DNA of 64,000 bases from Clostridium sp. MSJ-8 (GCF_018918325.1 NZ_JAHLQH010000050.1:1-64000); one strand, 5' to 3'; shown: positions 19,801 to 29,527, counted from the first letter of the stretch. The notes: generated from the sequence alone by a model not told the origin. Numbers and translations are program-made.

Positions 19801-19845
19801 ATAATCGTCAAGCCCTAAGGTCCTATGGTCACCTTGGCGATTTTG
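19801..19845. other. Hairpin-forming region upstream of rex, unknown
   Basis: ATCGTCAAG (19804-19812) pairs with CTTGGCGAT (19833-19841), with one wobble, and an inner AAGGT/ACCTT pair can compete. The segment is less AT-rich than its surroundings, which suggests selection on structure. It lies between the small RNA terminator and rex, so it may belong to a long rex leader. I do not recognise a known riboswitch. Confidence 0.35.
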
Positions 19846-19878
19846 TTCCAAATTTGAATTTTGTGCTTTCCTATACGT

Positions 19879-19925
19879 TAAAAAAAAAGACTTATGCATA
19901 ACTCAACCCTAACGTTATGCATAAG
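19879..19925 (-). terminator. Terminator of the small RNA
   Basis: CTTATGCATAAC (19925-19914) and GTTATGCATAAG (19902-19891) form a perfect 12-bp stem with an 11-nt loop. It is followed on the minus strand by TCTTTTTTTT. Confidence 0.92.
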
Positions 19926-19996
19926 CCCAAAATATAATTTTAAGTCTACATAATAGACCTATTTAATGCTATCTTAATGCCTGAAAGCACTTTTGC
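19879..19996 (-). ncRNA. Probable independent small RNA of about 115 nt
   Basis: A consensus promoter (20031-20003) and a strong terminator (19925-19879) enclose about 115 nt that hold no reading frame with a ribosome site. The predicted RNA starts near 19996. It contains small stems AAAGC/GCTTT and GTCTA/TAGAC and ends in the terminator hairpin, whose loop contains the mixed sequence GTTAGGGTTGA. The transcript stops well before rex (start 19618), so it is not simply the rex leader. I cannot match it to a named family such as 6S or SRP RNA. Confidence 0.65.
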
Positions 19997-20002
19997 TTTT
20001 TC

Positions 20003-20031
20003 ATTATACTTTGACATATATTCAATGTCAA
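20003..20031 (-). promoter_or_regulatory. Consensus promoter of the small RNA, with internal palindrome
   Basis: On the minus strand TTGACA (20031-20026), 17 nt and TATAAT (20008-20003) match the vegetative consensus exactly. The -35 box is part of a palindrome, TTGACAT/ATGTCAA (20031-20025 with 20017-20011), which could be an operator placed between the two boxes. Confidence 0.85.
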
Positions 20032-20082
20032 TGGATAATATTTGGTTATTTTTCTAGTTATTTTTTTACCATAATAATTATT

Positions 20083-20679
20083 TTATATTAATTTATTAAT
20101 CTCTTCTATAAGCTTTTCTTTTGATGTAACATGTATAGATTTTATTCCTAATTCCTCTGCTGCTTTTATATTTTCTAACCTATCATCAAAAAAGATACAT
20201 TCCGATGGATTAAGACTATATTTATTAAGTAAATACATATATATACCTTTATCAGGCTTGGCTACATTTATTTCATAGGATACTACTTTACCATCTATTT
20301 CATCTAAAAATGTAGCTCCTCTAGTATGTTTGTTAAATAAATTTTTAGAATAATTAGATAATAAATATATCTTATATCCTTTTTTCTTTAACAAATGGAC
20401 TCTATACCAAACATCAGGTCTTTGTACATGCATATATTCTCCATGAGTAATAAACCACTCAATAACTTCTGCATCTTTAGGATATTTCTTCTTATACTCA
20501 TCAATAACTTCTCTATCTGTCTTTATCCCAAGATCTAATACATGCCACAACTCGTCATTAAACATAAGGTTTCCAACTCTCTCTGCTTCAGACTCTTCAA
20601 GACCATAATCACAAAGCATGTCTTTCCATCTATATTCTAACAATACATCTCCAACATCAAATATAATATTTTTTAACAT
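20083..20679 (-). CDS. HAD-family hydrolase (YihX-like)
   Basis: This 198-residue phosphatase-like protein starts with motif I as IIFDVGDVLLEY, where the nucleophilic Asp is kept and the +2 position is Gly, as in many sugar-phosphate phosphatases of this clade. A helical cap lies at ~15-85. Motif II is LLSNYS, the motif III lysine is in AKPDKGIY, and motif IV is FFDDRLENI. The substrate cannot be told. AGGAGG stands before the ATG. It lies downstream of the lipase-like gene by 34 nt in the same direction and may be co-transcribed. Confidence 0.82.
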   Translation of the reverse strand: MLKNIIFDVGDVLLEYRWKDMLCDYGLEESEAERVGNLMFNDELWHVLDLGIKTDREVIDEYKKKYPKDAEVIEWFITHGEYMHVQRPDVWYRVHLLKKKGYKIYLLSNYSKNLFNKHTRGATFLDEIDGKVVSYEINVAKPDKGIYMYLLNKYSLNPSECIFFDDRLENIKAAEELGIKSIHVTSKEKLIEEINKLI

Positions 20680-20713
20680 ATGTCCTCCTATTTTTTCTAA
20701 TGTGTTAATGATA

Positions 20714-22069
20714 TTATAATCCCTTTTCCTTTAGTTCACTAACTATCTTCACAAAAAATTCTCTAACATCAAATCCATCTATATTTTCTCTATTTAAGTC
20801 AATCATATCTCCATGAGAGATTCCCCTCTTATGTTTGTTATCTAATATCCCCATATCAATGCCATGTACTGCTGAATATGTACCAACTAGTCCATCATTA
20901 TCACCATCATATTTTTTCACCACATAATATAGTATATTTAATGGAAAAGAAGCGCTACTTGCCTTCTTCATTTTAGACATTACAGATTGATATAAAACTC
21001 CTTCACAATCTTCCATTTCTTTGTCTCTCTTAATACATTCCTCATAAGTAAGTGCTTCAACAGATTTTCTAAAATCAGGATTAGTATCTCCTAATACAGT
21101 AAAGATCTTTTCATACCTTTTAGCTACAAACTCAACGAAATTATCTGAAACTTTATTCAATATTGCTGTAGCCCACTTGCATCCTTTATGTGGTGTGTTT
21201 ATTGTAGTTAAAGATGCCACCTTATCTCCTAATCCTAGCTTACTTATTGCATAACGACTATCTAATCCACCCTTCGAGTGTGCAATTATATTAACTTTTT
21301 CATAATTATTTTCTTCCATTATTTTAAGTATATTTTCTTTTAATTCTTTTGCACTATCTTCTACAGAATTTGCTGACTGTTGTTTTCCATAATATATAGT
21401 TGCACCATTTTTTATAAGTTCAGCAGGAATTCTCCCCCAATAATTAACTAATTGCCAATCTCTAAAGAATACTCCATGTACTAATATTATAGGATATTTT
21501 GTTGCACATATCTCATTTTCAGCCCTTGCTTCATCAAGTAATATCTTATCATTCTCTACAATCATTTCTCTTTTTGCTTTTTTACATATTTTTTTAAGCA
21601 TAATTATATTCAATAGCGGCACCCACCACAAAAATATAATTATAAATTTATCAACCACACTAACTTGTCTTGAAGATATAACAATTCTTATTGTTGCAAT
21701 TACTAATAACGAAAATGCTATTGCACACATATACACCATAATCGCAACTTTAGTAATAGTACTATAATTCACGTTAAATATTTGATATATTCCTATAAAT
21801 ATTGATATTGTTATAGCCCATATAATTAATTCTAGGACTCTATATCCTTTATATAATATTTTAAGTTTTTTAGACTTATCGTATTTACAAGGAAATACCG
21901 CTAATAATAAATATTCAACAATTCCTACAATAACAAATATAGCAGTATGTCCATAACTCGTTATTATGGCTATTTCATTAAACAAAACTTCTATACATGC
22001 TACCAACAAAATATTCCATACAAAATACAGTAATTTCTCTCCTACATTTCTACACAGCTTTATTTTCAT
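20714..22069 (-). CDS. Membrane-anchored lipase-like alpha/beta hydrolase
   Basis: The N-terminal ~170 residues contain about six hydrophobic segments. The C-terminal ~280 residues are a lipase-type alpha/beta hydrolase, with IILVHGVFFRDW forming the oxyanion strand and NIIAHSKGGLDSRYA carrying the nucleophilic serine (AHSKG, Ala in place of the first Gly). A likely triad His lies in GISHGDMIDL. It resembles clostridial triacylglycerol lipases, but here the catalytic domain is tethered by a membrane domain. I choose the ATG at 22069 (GGGGGA 7-8 nt upstream) over one 42 nt earlier. The native substrate is unknown. Confidence 0.7.
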   Translation of the reverse strand: MKIKLCRNVGEKLLYFVWNILLVACIEVLFNEIAIITSYGHTAIFVIVGIVEYLLLAVFPCKYDKSKKLKILYKGYRVLELIIWAITISIFIGIYQIFNVNYSTITKVAIMVYMCAIAFSLLVIATIRIVISSRQVSVVDKFIIIFLWWVPLLNIIMLKKICKKAKREMIVENDKILLDEARAENEICATKYPIILVHGVFFRDWQLVNYWGRIPAELIKNGATIYYGKQQSANSVEDSAKELKENILKIMEENNYEKVNIIAHSKGGLDSRYAISKLGLGDKVASLTTINTPHKGCKWATAILNKVSDNFVEFVAKRYEKIFTVLGDTNPDFRKSVEALTYEECIKRDKEMEDCEGVLYQSVMSKMKKASSASFPLNILYYVVKKYDGDNDGLVGTYSAVHGIDMGILDNKHKRGISHGDMIDLNRENIDGFDVREFFVKIVSELKEKGL

Positions 22070-22220
22070 AAAGATTTCCCCCTGATATTTTTTACACATA
22101 TAGTATATCATGGATATTGTTTGTATATACAGAAATATTTACGTCTTTCCTATACATAAACTTATAATAGTCAAGGCAACTATAAAACCTTAGATTTAAA
22201 TTTTACACTTTCTTATATAT

Positions 22221-22285
22221 AAAAAACAATGTTACTAAATATAGCTGATATATTAATTCACGCAAACTAGTAACATTGTTTTTTT
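22221..22285. terminator. Bidirectional terminator-like hairpin
   Basis: AAACAATGTTACTA (22224-22237) is perfectly complementary to TAGTAACATTGTTT (22268-22281), with T-runs outside the stem on both strands. It follows the membrane protein gene ending at 22307. The 30-nt loop is long for a terminator. Confidence 0.65.
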
Positions 22286-22306
22286 ACTTATCTAATTAAA
22301 TTTTCA

Positions 22307-23161
22307 CTAATACTTTATTGATAAATATATTAATACTGTTAAAATTACTATAACCAAAACAATAGTAATAGCGTCATATACTCTATGTTCATATTGATAA
22401 TCACGCATCCTTATGACATATTTTTCGTCTCTTACTTCTAATTTATGTTTTATTCCTAATATACTTTCAAGAATTACTAATGTAATAATAGGGAATAAAT
22501 ATAATATTAAAAGTATTATAGCTCTCATATTTTGATTATCTACCATAAAAGAAAAAATAAATGAAAATACTACATCTACTCCAAGTATTGGCATAACAAA
22601 TCTAAGCAATTCATACAGTCTCTCAAAACTATCATCTTTATAACTTACATTTTTATAAAAATCATCCATACTCTTTTCATCATAACAAGAATTTTTATTT
22701 AAATCCGATAATTTTTCTATAAAATCTTTTGTAAAAACAGCAATATTCTCAATATTAGATTTAATTTTTATTTCTTCTTTATCCGACTTTATATATATAT
22801 ACCTGTTCCCAAAAACCCTCTTAACAAACTCTACTTGATTTATATCTCTATATCTAATAGTCTTTTCAACACCAATTGATTTGTATGTTAGTTTTTCATC
22901 ATCAACTAATATCCTTATATGTTTACACTTTTTAAAAATAGTTTTAAATAAAATAACACCCACAAGTGCAATACAGGCTAAAAATAAAACACCAATTATC
23001 CAATAATTTTCATTAAACTCTACTCTATCTGAATGTTTTAATGTCAAATTACTTATTGCACCAAATATCAAAAATGCTGAAGTAATATAAGCAAAACAAT
23101 AACCTAATGTCATTATTGGTTTTCTTAAATGTTTTCTACAGGTATATTCTTTAGCTTGCAC
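22307..23161 (-). CDS. Uncharacterised membrane protein with a possible PH-like domain
   Basis: This 284-residue protein has two N-terminal transmembrane helices (~17-39 and 52-72), then a soluble beta-rich stretch (~78-165) with HIRILVDDEKLTYKSIG and TIRYRDINQVEFVKR. This stretch resembles bacterial PH-like domains. Three further hydrophobic helices follow (~185-206, 213-232, 262-282). I do not recognise a named family with confidence. It starts with GTG at 23161, with GGGGGC upstream, has its own promoter and terminator, and so forms a single-gene unit. Confidence 0.65.
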   Translation of the reverse strand: MQAKEYTCRKHLRKPIMTLGYCFAYITSAFLIFGAISNLTLKHSDRVEFNENYWIIGVLFLACIALVGVILFKTIFKKCKHIRILVDDEKLTYKSIGVEKTIRYRDINQVEFVKRVFGNRYIYIKSDKEEIKIKSNIENIAVFTKDFIEKLSDLNKNSCYDEKSMDDFYKNVSYKDDSFERLYELLRFVMPILGVDVVFSFIFSFMVDNQNMRAIILLILYLFPIITLVILESILGIKHKLEVRDEKYVIRMRDYQYEHRVYDAITIVLVIVILTVLIYLSIKY

Positions 23162-23206
23162 GTCTTTTGCCCCCTTTTAGTATCTACTTACATATTATGC
23201 ATAATA

Positions 23207-23235
23207 ATTATATATCTATTTATACATCCTCACAA
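23207..23235 (-). promoter_or_regulatory. Promoter of the 22307-23161 gene
   Basis: On the minus strand TTGTGA (23235-23230), 17 nt and TATAAT (23212-23207). The -35 box overlaps the foot of the hairpin at 23232-23255. Confidence 0.6.
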
Positions 23236-23293
23236 CATTTTTTTACAAATGTTGTAATATTCATATTTCATTATATACATAAAATATGAATAT
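23232..23293. repeat. Two adjacent perfect inverted repeats
   Basis: ACAACATTT/AAATGTTGT (23232-23240 with 23247-23255) is directly followed by ATATTCATATTT/AAATATGAATAT (23257-23268 with 23282-23293). They lie after the nucleoside kinase gene and over the -35 region of the next gene. Neither has a T-tract, so they may end transcription poorly or serve as an operator. Confidence 0.5.
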
Positions 23294-23324
23294 CCTTTTA
23301 CTTCACTATTAATAATCAAAAAAT

Positions 23325-24974
23325 TTAATAATTATAGAAACAACTTCCTCCTATAAACTCCCTCAATATAGAATTTTCTAATACCTCTTCCATTTTTATT
23401 TCTTTAAAAAAATTCAGAAATGATATAAGTCTTATTGCTTCGTCATAAACAGAACTATCCTTTGATATCTTTTCTAATTGTTTTACTGCATAAGGCTTAA
23501 GCACACTTAATTCATATACTAATGTAGAGTTAAACATAACATCTGCTTCTTCTTGGAATACAAATATATTCCTCTTTTCACCTCTTTTTATAGATGGCCA
23601 CATCTTCAATGTATCTTCTGCACCATATCCTCTAGACAAATAATCTCTCACTATTCTTCTGATTTTTCTAACATCTGTAGTTGCAATTCTATTATGATTA
23701 TCTAGATTTAGTTGAGTTAATGCTGATATATATATTTTATATTTATTTTCCTTAGGTATCTCTGATGTTAATATTGGATTAAGTCCATGTATTCCTTCTA
23801 TTACAACTACTCCATTTTGAGGCAATTTAACTTTATGACCTACCATTTCCCTTTTGCCTGTCTTAAAATTAAAAGATGGTATTTCCACTTCTTCACCTTT
23901 TAATAATTGCTTCAAATCATAATTAAATGTTTCTAGGTCAATGGCATCTATACTTTCAAAATCATAATTACCATTTTCATCTCTTGGTGTCTTGTCTCTC
24001 TCTAAGAAATAATCATCTAATGAAATTCTTATAGGTATTAACCCATTAACTCTAAGTTGAATTCCAAGTCTATTTGCAAATGTAGTTTTTCCAGATGAAG
24101 AAGGTCCTGCTATTAATATAACCTTTGCTTGTTCCTTACTTACAATATCATCAGCTATATAAGCTATCTTTTTTTCATGCAAAGCTTCTGATATAAGTAT
24201 TATCTCCTTCTGTTTATTGTTTATGATTTTTTTATTTAAACTTGCAACTTCTCCAATACCAAGTATATTAAGCCATTCCTCTGTTTCATAAAATATGTTA
24301 GCTAAACTTCTCTGTTCTTTAAACTCTGGAAGTACATGAATATCTTGTTCTGTAGGATTTCTTAGTACAAATCCATGTGCATATCTTATCAAATCAAATG
24401 CTTTTATTATTCCTGTTGAATATGCCATATTTCCATAGAAATAATCATATCTTCCTTCTAATTCATATAACTTTACTATATCTAAATCAACTTGATCAAG
24501 CAATTCCACCTTATCTTGCATATTATAATTTTTAAATATTTCTATTGCTTCTTCTTTCTTCTTAACAACCTTCTTTATAGGCAAGTCCTTATCTATTATT
24601 TCTTGCATTTTCTTTTTAATTTTTGCTATTTCAGCATCATTAATAAAATTATCTTTAATAATTTCACCAAATGTACCTTTCGATATAGAATGTTCTATCT
24701 TTATCTTAGCATCAGGAAAAATCTCTAAAGCTGCTGTTATAAATATAAATTGAAGTGTTCTAGAATACACTTTCCATCCTAATTCTGATTCTGCATATAT
24801 TCTAGTTATTTCTCCTTCTTCTAAAATTTTATCACTTAATTCATAAGTATCTCCATTAAATTTACACAATATAACTTCATCATCATGTCTTATATTATCT
24901 AAAACTTCTTTAAATGAAGTACCTTTTTCCACTAGAATCTCTGTATTATCAACAAATATCTTTAATTTGTTCAT
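23325..24974 (-). CDS. Nucleoside (uridine-type) kinase with N-terminal TGS-like domains
   Basis: This 549-residue protein has a TGS-like start (KLKIFVDNTEILVEKGTSF). Next comes a region like the second domain of threonyl-tRNA synthetase (~65-240). The C-terminal P-loop kinase is of the uridine kinase/phosphoribulokinase family with Walker A AGPSSSGKTTFANRL and SLDDYFLERDKTP. Such fused kinases are common in Clostridia and are annotated as nucleoside kinases, probably for uridine/cytidine salvage; the role of the N-terminal domains is unclear. The ATG at 24974 has GGAGA 8 nt upstream. It is divergent from the DUF421 gene. Confidence 0.82.
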   Translation of the reverse strand: MNKLKIFVDNTEILVEKGTSFKEVLDNIRHDDEVILCKFNGDTYELSDKILEEGEITRIYAESELGWKVYSRTLQFIFITAALEIFPDAKIKIEHSISKGTFGEIIKDNFINDAEIAKIKKKMQEIIDKDLPIKKVVKKKEEAIEIFKNYNMQDKVELLDQVDLDIVKLYELEGRYDYFYGNMAYSTGIIKAFDLIRYAHGFVLRNPTEQDIHVLPEFKEQRSLANIFYETEEWLNILGIGEVASLNKKIINNKQKEIILISEALHEKKIAYIADDIVSKEQAKVILIAGPSSSGKTTFANRLGIQLRVNGLIPIRISLDDYFLERDKTPRDENGNYDFESIDAIDLETFNYDLKQLLKGEEVEIPSFNFKTGKREMVGHKVKLPQNGVVVIEGIHGLNPILTSEIPKENKYKIYISALTQLNLDNHNRIATTDVRKIRRIVRDYLSRGYGAEDTLKMWPSIKRGEKRNIFVFQEEADVMFNSTLVYELSVLKPYAVKQLEKISKDSSVYDEAIRLISFLNFFKEIKMEEVLENSILREFIGGSCFYNY

Positions 24975-25119
24975 ATTAACTTCTCCATTCTTGTCAGTCT
25001 ATTTTTATCTACTATCTAATATTATATACAATATCTACTCTATATGATAAAGCTCAATTTAATAATTAATGAATATTTAACATATTAACAGGAAATCCTA
25101 TTAATAAGAGGTGATTTTT

Positions 25120-25767
25120 TTGTTAATTGTTTTTATTAGGACCGCTATACTTTATTTAGTGGTTGTATTTGTAATGAGACTTATGGGCAAGAGACAGATA
25201 GGCGAACTAGAACCTTATGAACTTGTTATAACTATGATGATATCAGACTTAGCGTCACTACCTATGCAGGATACTAGATTTCCACTATTATTAGGTATTG
25301 TTCCTATTGTAACATTGCTTATGCTTAAGCTCTTCCTTACCAAGATTCAACTTAAGTTTCATTGCTTGCGCAGAATAATAGATGGAGAACCAACTATACT
25401 TATACATAACGGAAAACTAAACTATGCCGCATTGAAGAATCAACAGATCAATATAGATGAGTTATTTGAAGAGCTTAGATTATTAGATTATTTTGACATT
25501 GATAATATTGAATATGCCATACTAGAAACTAATGGCAAGATCTCTGTATTACCACGTGATAATTCTAATGCTCATGTTAAACTTCCTAGAATAATCATTT
25601 CAGATGGTGTAGTTATTACAAGAGAACTAGATTATATGAATAAAGATACTAAATGGCTTAATACCTTATTACATAATCACAACATATCCTCTCCTAGTGA
25701 TGTTATGATTGGATTATTTAACACTAAGGGCGAATTTAAATATCAATTATTCACAAATGATAAATAG
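25120..25767 (+). CDS. DUF421 membrane protein (YetF family)
   Basis: This 215-residue protein has three hydrophobic N-terminal helices (to ~residue 75), including the family mark VMRLMGKRQIGELEPYELV, then a soluble alpha/beta domain with RIIDGEPTILIHNGKLNY. DUF421/YetF proteins of Bacillus and Clostridium are inner-membrane proteins linked to sporulation, but no biochemical role is established. I choose the TTG at 25120, 5-7 nt after AGAGGTGA; the GTG at 25111 is part of that ribosome site. It is followed by a DUF4363 gene, a common pairing in Clostridia. Confidence 0.82.
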   Translation: MLIVFIRTAILYLVVVFVMRLMGKRQIGELEPYELVITMMISDLASLPMQDTRFPLLLGIVPIVTLLMLKLFLTKIQLKFHCLRRIIDGEPTILIHNGKLNYAALKNQQINIDELFEELRLLDYFDIDNIEYAILETNGKISVLPRDNSNAHVKLPRIIISDGVVITRELDYMNKDTKWLNTLLHNHNISSPSDVMIGLFNTKGEFKYQLFTNDK

Positions 25768-25811
25768 AATCTAGCATTCCTTCACTATATTATAAGAAAG
25801 TAGGCTATAAT

Positions 25812-26192
25812 ATGAAAACAACTATAACATCTTGTTCATTATTCTTAATTTTATTAAGTTTCATCATATATTCTGATTGTAGATTCAATAATTTATGCAA
25901 TAATATTGATAAACAATGTAATGAAATAATAGAATACATTAAAGATGACAACTACACAGAAGCATATACACAAACCACAGAAGTAATTAATCAACTAGAT
26001 AATTCTGACCTTATTGCGTCAGTATATATAAACCATAATGACTATGATATTATTAATATAGAGGCTCTTAGACTCTCAACTTATTTAACCTCTGAAGATA
26101 AGTCTAATTCATTAACAGCTGCTTATCTACTAAAAAAATATACAAAAGATATAAACGACCTAAACAGCGTACATATCAAAAACATATTTTAG
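25812..26192 (+). CDS. DUF4363 family protein
   Basis: This 126-residue protein has an N-terminal hydrophobic segment (residues ~5-21, ILLSFIIYSDCRF) that should anchor or export it. An all-helical domain with N-CNNIDKQCNEIIEYIKDDN and a pattern of acidic and hydrophobic residues follows. It matches DUF4363, often next to DUF421 genes. It lies 44 nt after the DUF421 gene and before a shared terminator, so the pair is one operon. Function is unknown. Confidence 0.7.
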   Translation: MKTTITSCSLFLILLSFIIYSDCRFNNLCNNIDKQCNEIIEYIKDDNYTEAYTQTTEVINQLDNSDLIASVYINHNDYDIINIEALRLSTYLTSEDKSNSLTAAYLLKKYTKDINDLNSVHIKNIF

Positions 26193-26204
26193 AAATATTT
26201 ATAT

Positions 26205-26255
26205 AATAATATAGGTTGTAATGCTACTATTCTAACATTACAACCTATTATTATT
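26205..26255. terminator. Bidirectional terminator between convergent genes
   Basis: ATAGGTTGTAATG (26211-26223) pairs with CATTACAACCTAT (26236-26248) and the stem extends into flanking A/T-rich arms. It lies between the DUF4363 gene (plus) and the DUF1540 gene (minus) and probably ends both. Confidence 0.75.
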
Positions 26256-26574
26256 AATCACACTTGCACTTAAAGGTATCACAACAAGTATCTCTATTAT
26301 CACTAGCACAATCTCCACATATGTGTATACTGCTAGCATGACAATGACAATTATCATTGTAAGTACAATTCTCAGCATTGCATCCTATCTCTGATTCTAG
26401 TGATGGTTCAGAATTAGAATTAATAAAAGCTCCTTCTGTTTGTTCTATAAAGCTATTACAGCAAGTTCCTGTACTTCTAATAGCTTCTTCTCCACCTACT
26501 TGAATATTATCTAAGAAACATAAATTCTTCTTGTTATATGCACAATTATCCACACCACAATTCAATTGTGTCAT
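26254..26574 (-). CDS. Cysteine-rich protein with two DUF1540 modules
   Basis: This 106-residue soluble protein has 17 cysteines in two repeated modules: residues ~5-41 (NCGVDNCAYNKKNLCFLDNI, then TCCNSF) and ~64-104 (GCNAENCTYNDNCHCHA, then TCCDTF). The C-X4-C-X6-C pattern suggests metal binding. DUF1540 proteins are frequent in spore formers. The ATG at 26574 has GGAGGTG upstream. About 40 nt further up lies GAATA-N15-GGAATAATA, faintly like a forespore promoter, but the match is too weak to rely on. Confidence 0.78.
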   Translation of the reverse strand: MTQLNCGVDNCAYNKKNLCFLDNIQVGGEEAIRSTGTCCNSFIEQTEGAFINSNSEPSLESEIGCNAENCTYNDNCHCHASSIHICGDCASDNRDTCCDTFKCKCD

Positions 26575-26789
26575 AATAAAACACCTCCAAAATAATTAAA
26601 ACTTACATTTTTTATTATTCCCCTAACTGAACTTTTTATTCATTTCAAATTTATATAATTAATAATTAGCAACATTTATTGTATATAAAAAAAATAACAT
26701 TTTTATAATCTCAAATTCATTTATAAATTAAATACTTACCTGTTGTTAAGCCACTTATTGCCAAAATAAAATCACATAATTTTTTTACA

Positions 26790-26845
26790 CAGATTTTTAT
26801 TCATAGTGTTGCATAATTATTCACTTGGTTGTATAATTGTATTCA
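26790..26845 (+). promoter_or_regulatory. argG promoter covered by three ArgR-like boxes
   Basis: TTGCAT (26809-26814), 17 nt and TATAAT (26832-26837) form the promoter. Three ARG-box-like 14-mers ending in ATTCA lie at 26790-26803, 26810-26823 (TGCATAATTATTCA) and 26832-26845. They are spaced 20 and 22 bp, about two helical turns, as expected for an ArgR hexamer. They cover both promoter boxes, so arginine-dependent repression is expected. No argR gene is in the window. Confidence 0.7.
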
Positions 26846-26884
26846 GTTAGAAATTTAAGGTAGTGACGAGAGGAGCTTATTGTT

Positions 26885-28102
26885 ATGGAAAAAATTAATA
26901 AAGTTGTTTTAGCATACTCAGGAGGATTAGATACTTCAGTTATAATCCCTTGGTTAAAAGAAAATTATGGATGTGAAGTTATTGCAGTTGCTGGTAACGT
27001 TGGACAAAAATCAGAACTTGCAGGTCTTGAAGAAAGAGCTTTAAAATCTGGTGCTTCTAAAATATATATAGAAGATTTAACTGAAGAATTCGTTAATGAT
27101 TATATATTCCCAACACTAAAAGCAGATGCAGTATATGAAGGAAAATATTTATTAGGAACTTCATTTGCTAGACCAATTATTGCTAAGAGAATGGTAGAAA
27201 TAGCAAGAAAAGAAGGAGCTAATGCTATATGTCATGGTTGTACTGGAAAAGGAAATGACCAAGTAAGATTTGAATTAGCTATAAAAGCATTTGCACCTGA
27301 AATGAAAATAATAGCACCATGGAGAGAATGGGAAATTAAATCTAGAGAAGAAGAAATCAAATATGCTTTAGATAGAAAAGTTCCAATAAAAATTAGCTAT
27401 GAAACAAACTATAGTAAAGATATGAATTTATGGCATTTAAGTCATGAAGGTTTAGATCTTGAAGACCCAGCTAATGAACCAGATTATGCAAAGATATTAG
27501 AATTATCTAAAACATTAGAAGCTGCTCCAGACAAAGCTACTTACATCACTCTATCATTTGATAAAGGAATTCCAGTAGCATTAAATGGTGTTAAAATGGA
27601 CGGAGTTAAATTAATCGAAGAATTAAATAAAATAGGTGGAGAAAATGCTATAGGTATTATAGATATGGTAGAAAACAGACTTGTTGGTATGAAGTCAAGA
27701 GGTGTGTATGAAACTCCAGGTGGAACAATTCTTTACTATGCACATAGATCATTAGAAGAATTATGTTTAGACAAAGAAACTTTCCACTACAAACAACAAG
27801 TTGCATTAAAATTTGCTGATATAGTATACAACGGTTTATGGTATTCTCCATTAAGAGAAGCATTATCAGCATTTGTTGATGAAACTCAAAAGACTGTAAC
27901 TGGTGATGTTAAACTTAAATTATACAAAGGAAACATGGTTAACGCAGGTACTACTTCTCCATATTCATTATATAGTGAAGAATATGCTACATTTGGTGAA
28001 GATGCTGTTTATGACCAAAAGGATGCTGCTGGTTTCATAAACTTATTTGGTCTTCCAACAGTTGTACAAGCAAAAATGAAAGCAGCAAAAGGTGATAAAT
28101 AA
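26885..28102 (+). CDS. argG: Argininosuccinate synthase
   Basis: This 405-residue enzyme joins citrulline and aspartate with ATP. The N-terminal [17 protein letters not shown] is the PP-loop. The conserved [15 protein letters not shown] and the APWREWEI segment that shapes the substrate site are also present. It is the first gene of the arginine cluster, directly downstream of the ArgR-like boxes. AGAGGAG stands about 10 nt before the ATG. It abuts argH. Confidence 0.97.
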   Translation: MEKINKVVLAYSGGLDTSVIIPWLKENYGCEVIAVAGNVGQKSELAGLEERALKSGASKIYIEDLTEEFVNDYIFPTLKADAVYEGKYLLGTSFARPIIAKRMVEIARKEGANAICHGCTGKGNDQVRFELAIKAFAPEMKIIAPWREWEIKSREEEIKYALDRKVPIKISYETNYSKDMNLWHLSHEGLDLEDPANEPDYAKILELSKTLEAAPDKATYITLSFDKGIPVALNGVKMDGVKLIEELNKIGGENAIGIIDMVENRLVGMKSRGVYETPGGTILYYAHRSLEELCLDKETFHYKQQVALKFADIVYNGLWYSPLREALSAFVDETQKTVTGDVKLKLYKGNMVNAGTTSPYSLYSEEYATFGEDAVYDQKDAAGFINLFGLPTVVQAKMKAAKGDK

Positions 28103-28103
28103 T

Positions 28104-29492
28104 ATGAAATTATGGGGCGGACGTTTTAAAAAAGGAACAAACGAATTAGTTAATGACTTCAATTCTTCTATAAATGTTGATTCAAGAATGTTCATAGAAG
28201 ATATTGAAGGAAGCCTAGCTCATGTAAAAATGTTAGGTAAACAAAATATAATTCCTGCTGATGCAGCAAAAAAAATAGAAGATGGTTTAAATGAAATATT
28301 AACTCGTATGGAAAATGGAGTTATAGATATTGATCCTACTTCTGAAGATATTCATAGTTTTACTGAAGGAACTCTTACTTATTATATTGGTGAATGTGGT
28401 AAGATGCTTCATACAGGAAGAAGTAGAAATGACCAAGTAACTTTAGATTTAAGACTATACTTAAAGAAGGCAAACAAGGATATGCAAAAAAATATCCTTG
28501 CCCTTCAAGAAGTTTTACTTGCTAAGGCAAAAGAAAATGTTGATACAATAATGCCTGGTTATACTCATATGCAAAAAGCTCAACCTATCACTCTAGCTCA
28601 TCATTTATTAGCATATGCTGAAATGTTTAAAAGAGATATAGGAAGATTACAAGATGCATATAAGAGAACTGATGAAATGCCTTTAGGTTCAGGAGCACTT
28701 GCTACTTCTACATATCCTATAGATAGAGAATTTGTAGCAAAAGAATTAGGTTTCTCAAAAGTTACTATGAATAGCTTAGATTCAGTATCTGATAGAGATT
28801 ATGTAATAGAAACTCTATCTGCTCTATCTATGATTATGATGCACTTATCAAGATTCTCAGAAGAAATAATTCTATGGTGTACAAATGAATTCCAATTCAT
28901 AGAATTAGATGATGAATATAGTACAGGTAGCTCAATTATGCCACAAAAGAAAAATCCAGATGTTGCTGAATTAATAAGAGGTAAGACTGGTCGTGTATAT
29001 GGAGATCTTATGACATTACTTACTGTAATGAAAGGAATTCCACTTGCATATAACAAAGATATGCAAGAAGATAAAGAAGCATTATTTGATGCTCTAGATA
29101 CTGTTGAATTAGCAACTAAGACATTTACAGGAATGATAAACACAATGAGAGTAAATGTTAGCAATATGAGAAAGGGAGCTGCTGGTGGATTCACTAATGC
29201 AACTGACCTTGCAGATTATCTTGTTAAAAAAGGAATGCCATTTAGAACAGCTCATGGTGTTGTAGGCGAAGCTGTCCTATATTGTATAAAAGAAAATAAA
29301 GCACTAGAAGATTTAACTATTGAAGAATTAAAGAACTTCTCAGATATTATAGAAGAAGATGTATTTAAGGCTATTGATCTAGTAACATGCGTAGAAGAAC
29401 GTAAAGTTTTAGGTGGTCCTTCATCTGATTCCATAAAGATTCAAATAGATGCTCTAGATAAGTTTATAACAGAAACTAAAGGTAATCTATAA
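28104..29492 (+). CDS. argH: Argininosuccinate lyase
   Basis: This 462-residue enzyme splits argininosuccinate to arginine and fumarate. It starts [16 protein letters not shown] and has the fumarase/aspartase superfamily signature [12 protein letters not shown], with the catalytic serine loop, plus TGRSRNDQV. The start at 28104 lies one base after the argG stop, with AGGTGA at the end of argG as ribosome site, so the two are coupled. Confidence 0.97.
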   Translation: MKLWGGRFKKGTNELVNDFNSSINVDSRMFIEDIEGSLAHVKMLGKQNIIPADAAKKIEDGLNEILTRMENGVIDIDPTSEDIHSFTEGTLTYYIGECGKMLHTGRSRNDQVTLDLRLYLKKANKDMQKNILALQEVLLAKAKENVDTIMPGYTHMQKAQPITLAHHLLAYAEMFKRDIGRLQDAYKRTDEMPLGSGALATSTYPIDREFVAKELGFSKVTMNSLDSVSDRDYVIETLSALSMIMMHLSRFSEEIILWCTNEFQFIELDDEYSTGSSIMPQKKNPDVAELIRGKTGRVYGDLMTLLTVMKGIPLAYNKDMQEDKEALFDALDTVELATKTFTGMINTMRVNVSNMRKGAAGGFTNATDLADYLVKKGMPFRTAHGVVGEAVLYCIKENKALEDLTIEELKNFSDIIEEDVFKAIDLVTCVEERKVLGGPSSDSIKIQIDALDKFITETKGNL

Positions 29493-29527
29493 AATATTTA
29501 AATCTATATAAAGTGCTACTCTAGTAC

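Noticed and set aside
26613-26641. Forespore sigma factor promoter for the DUF1540 gene
   Set aside because: GAATA-N15-GGAATAATA resembles the sigma F pattern only loosely; several positions of the -10 do not fit.
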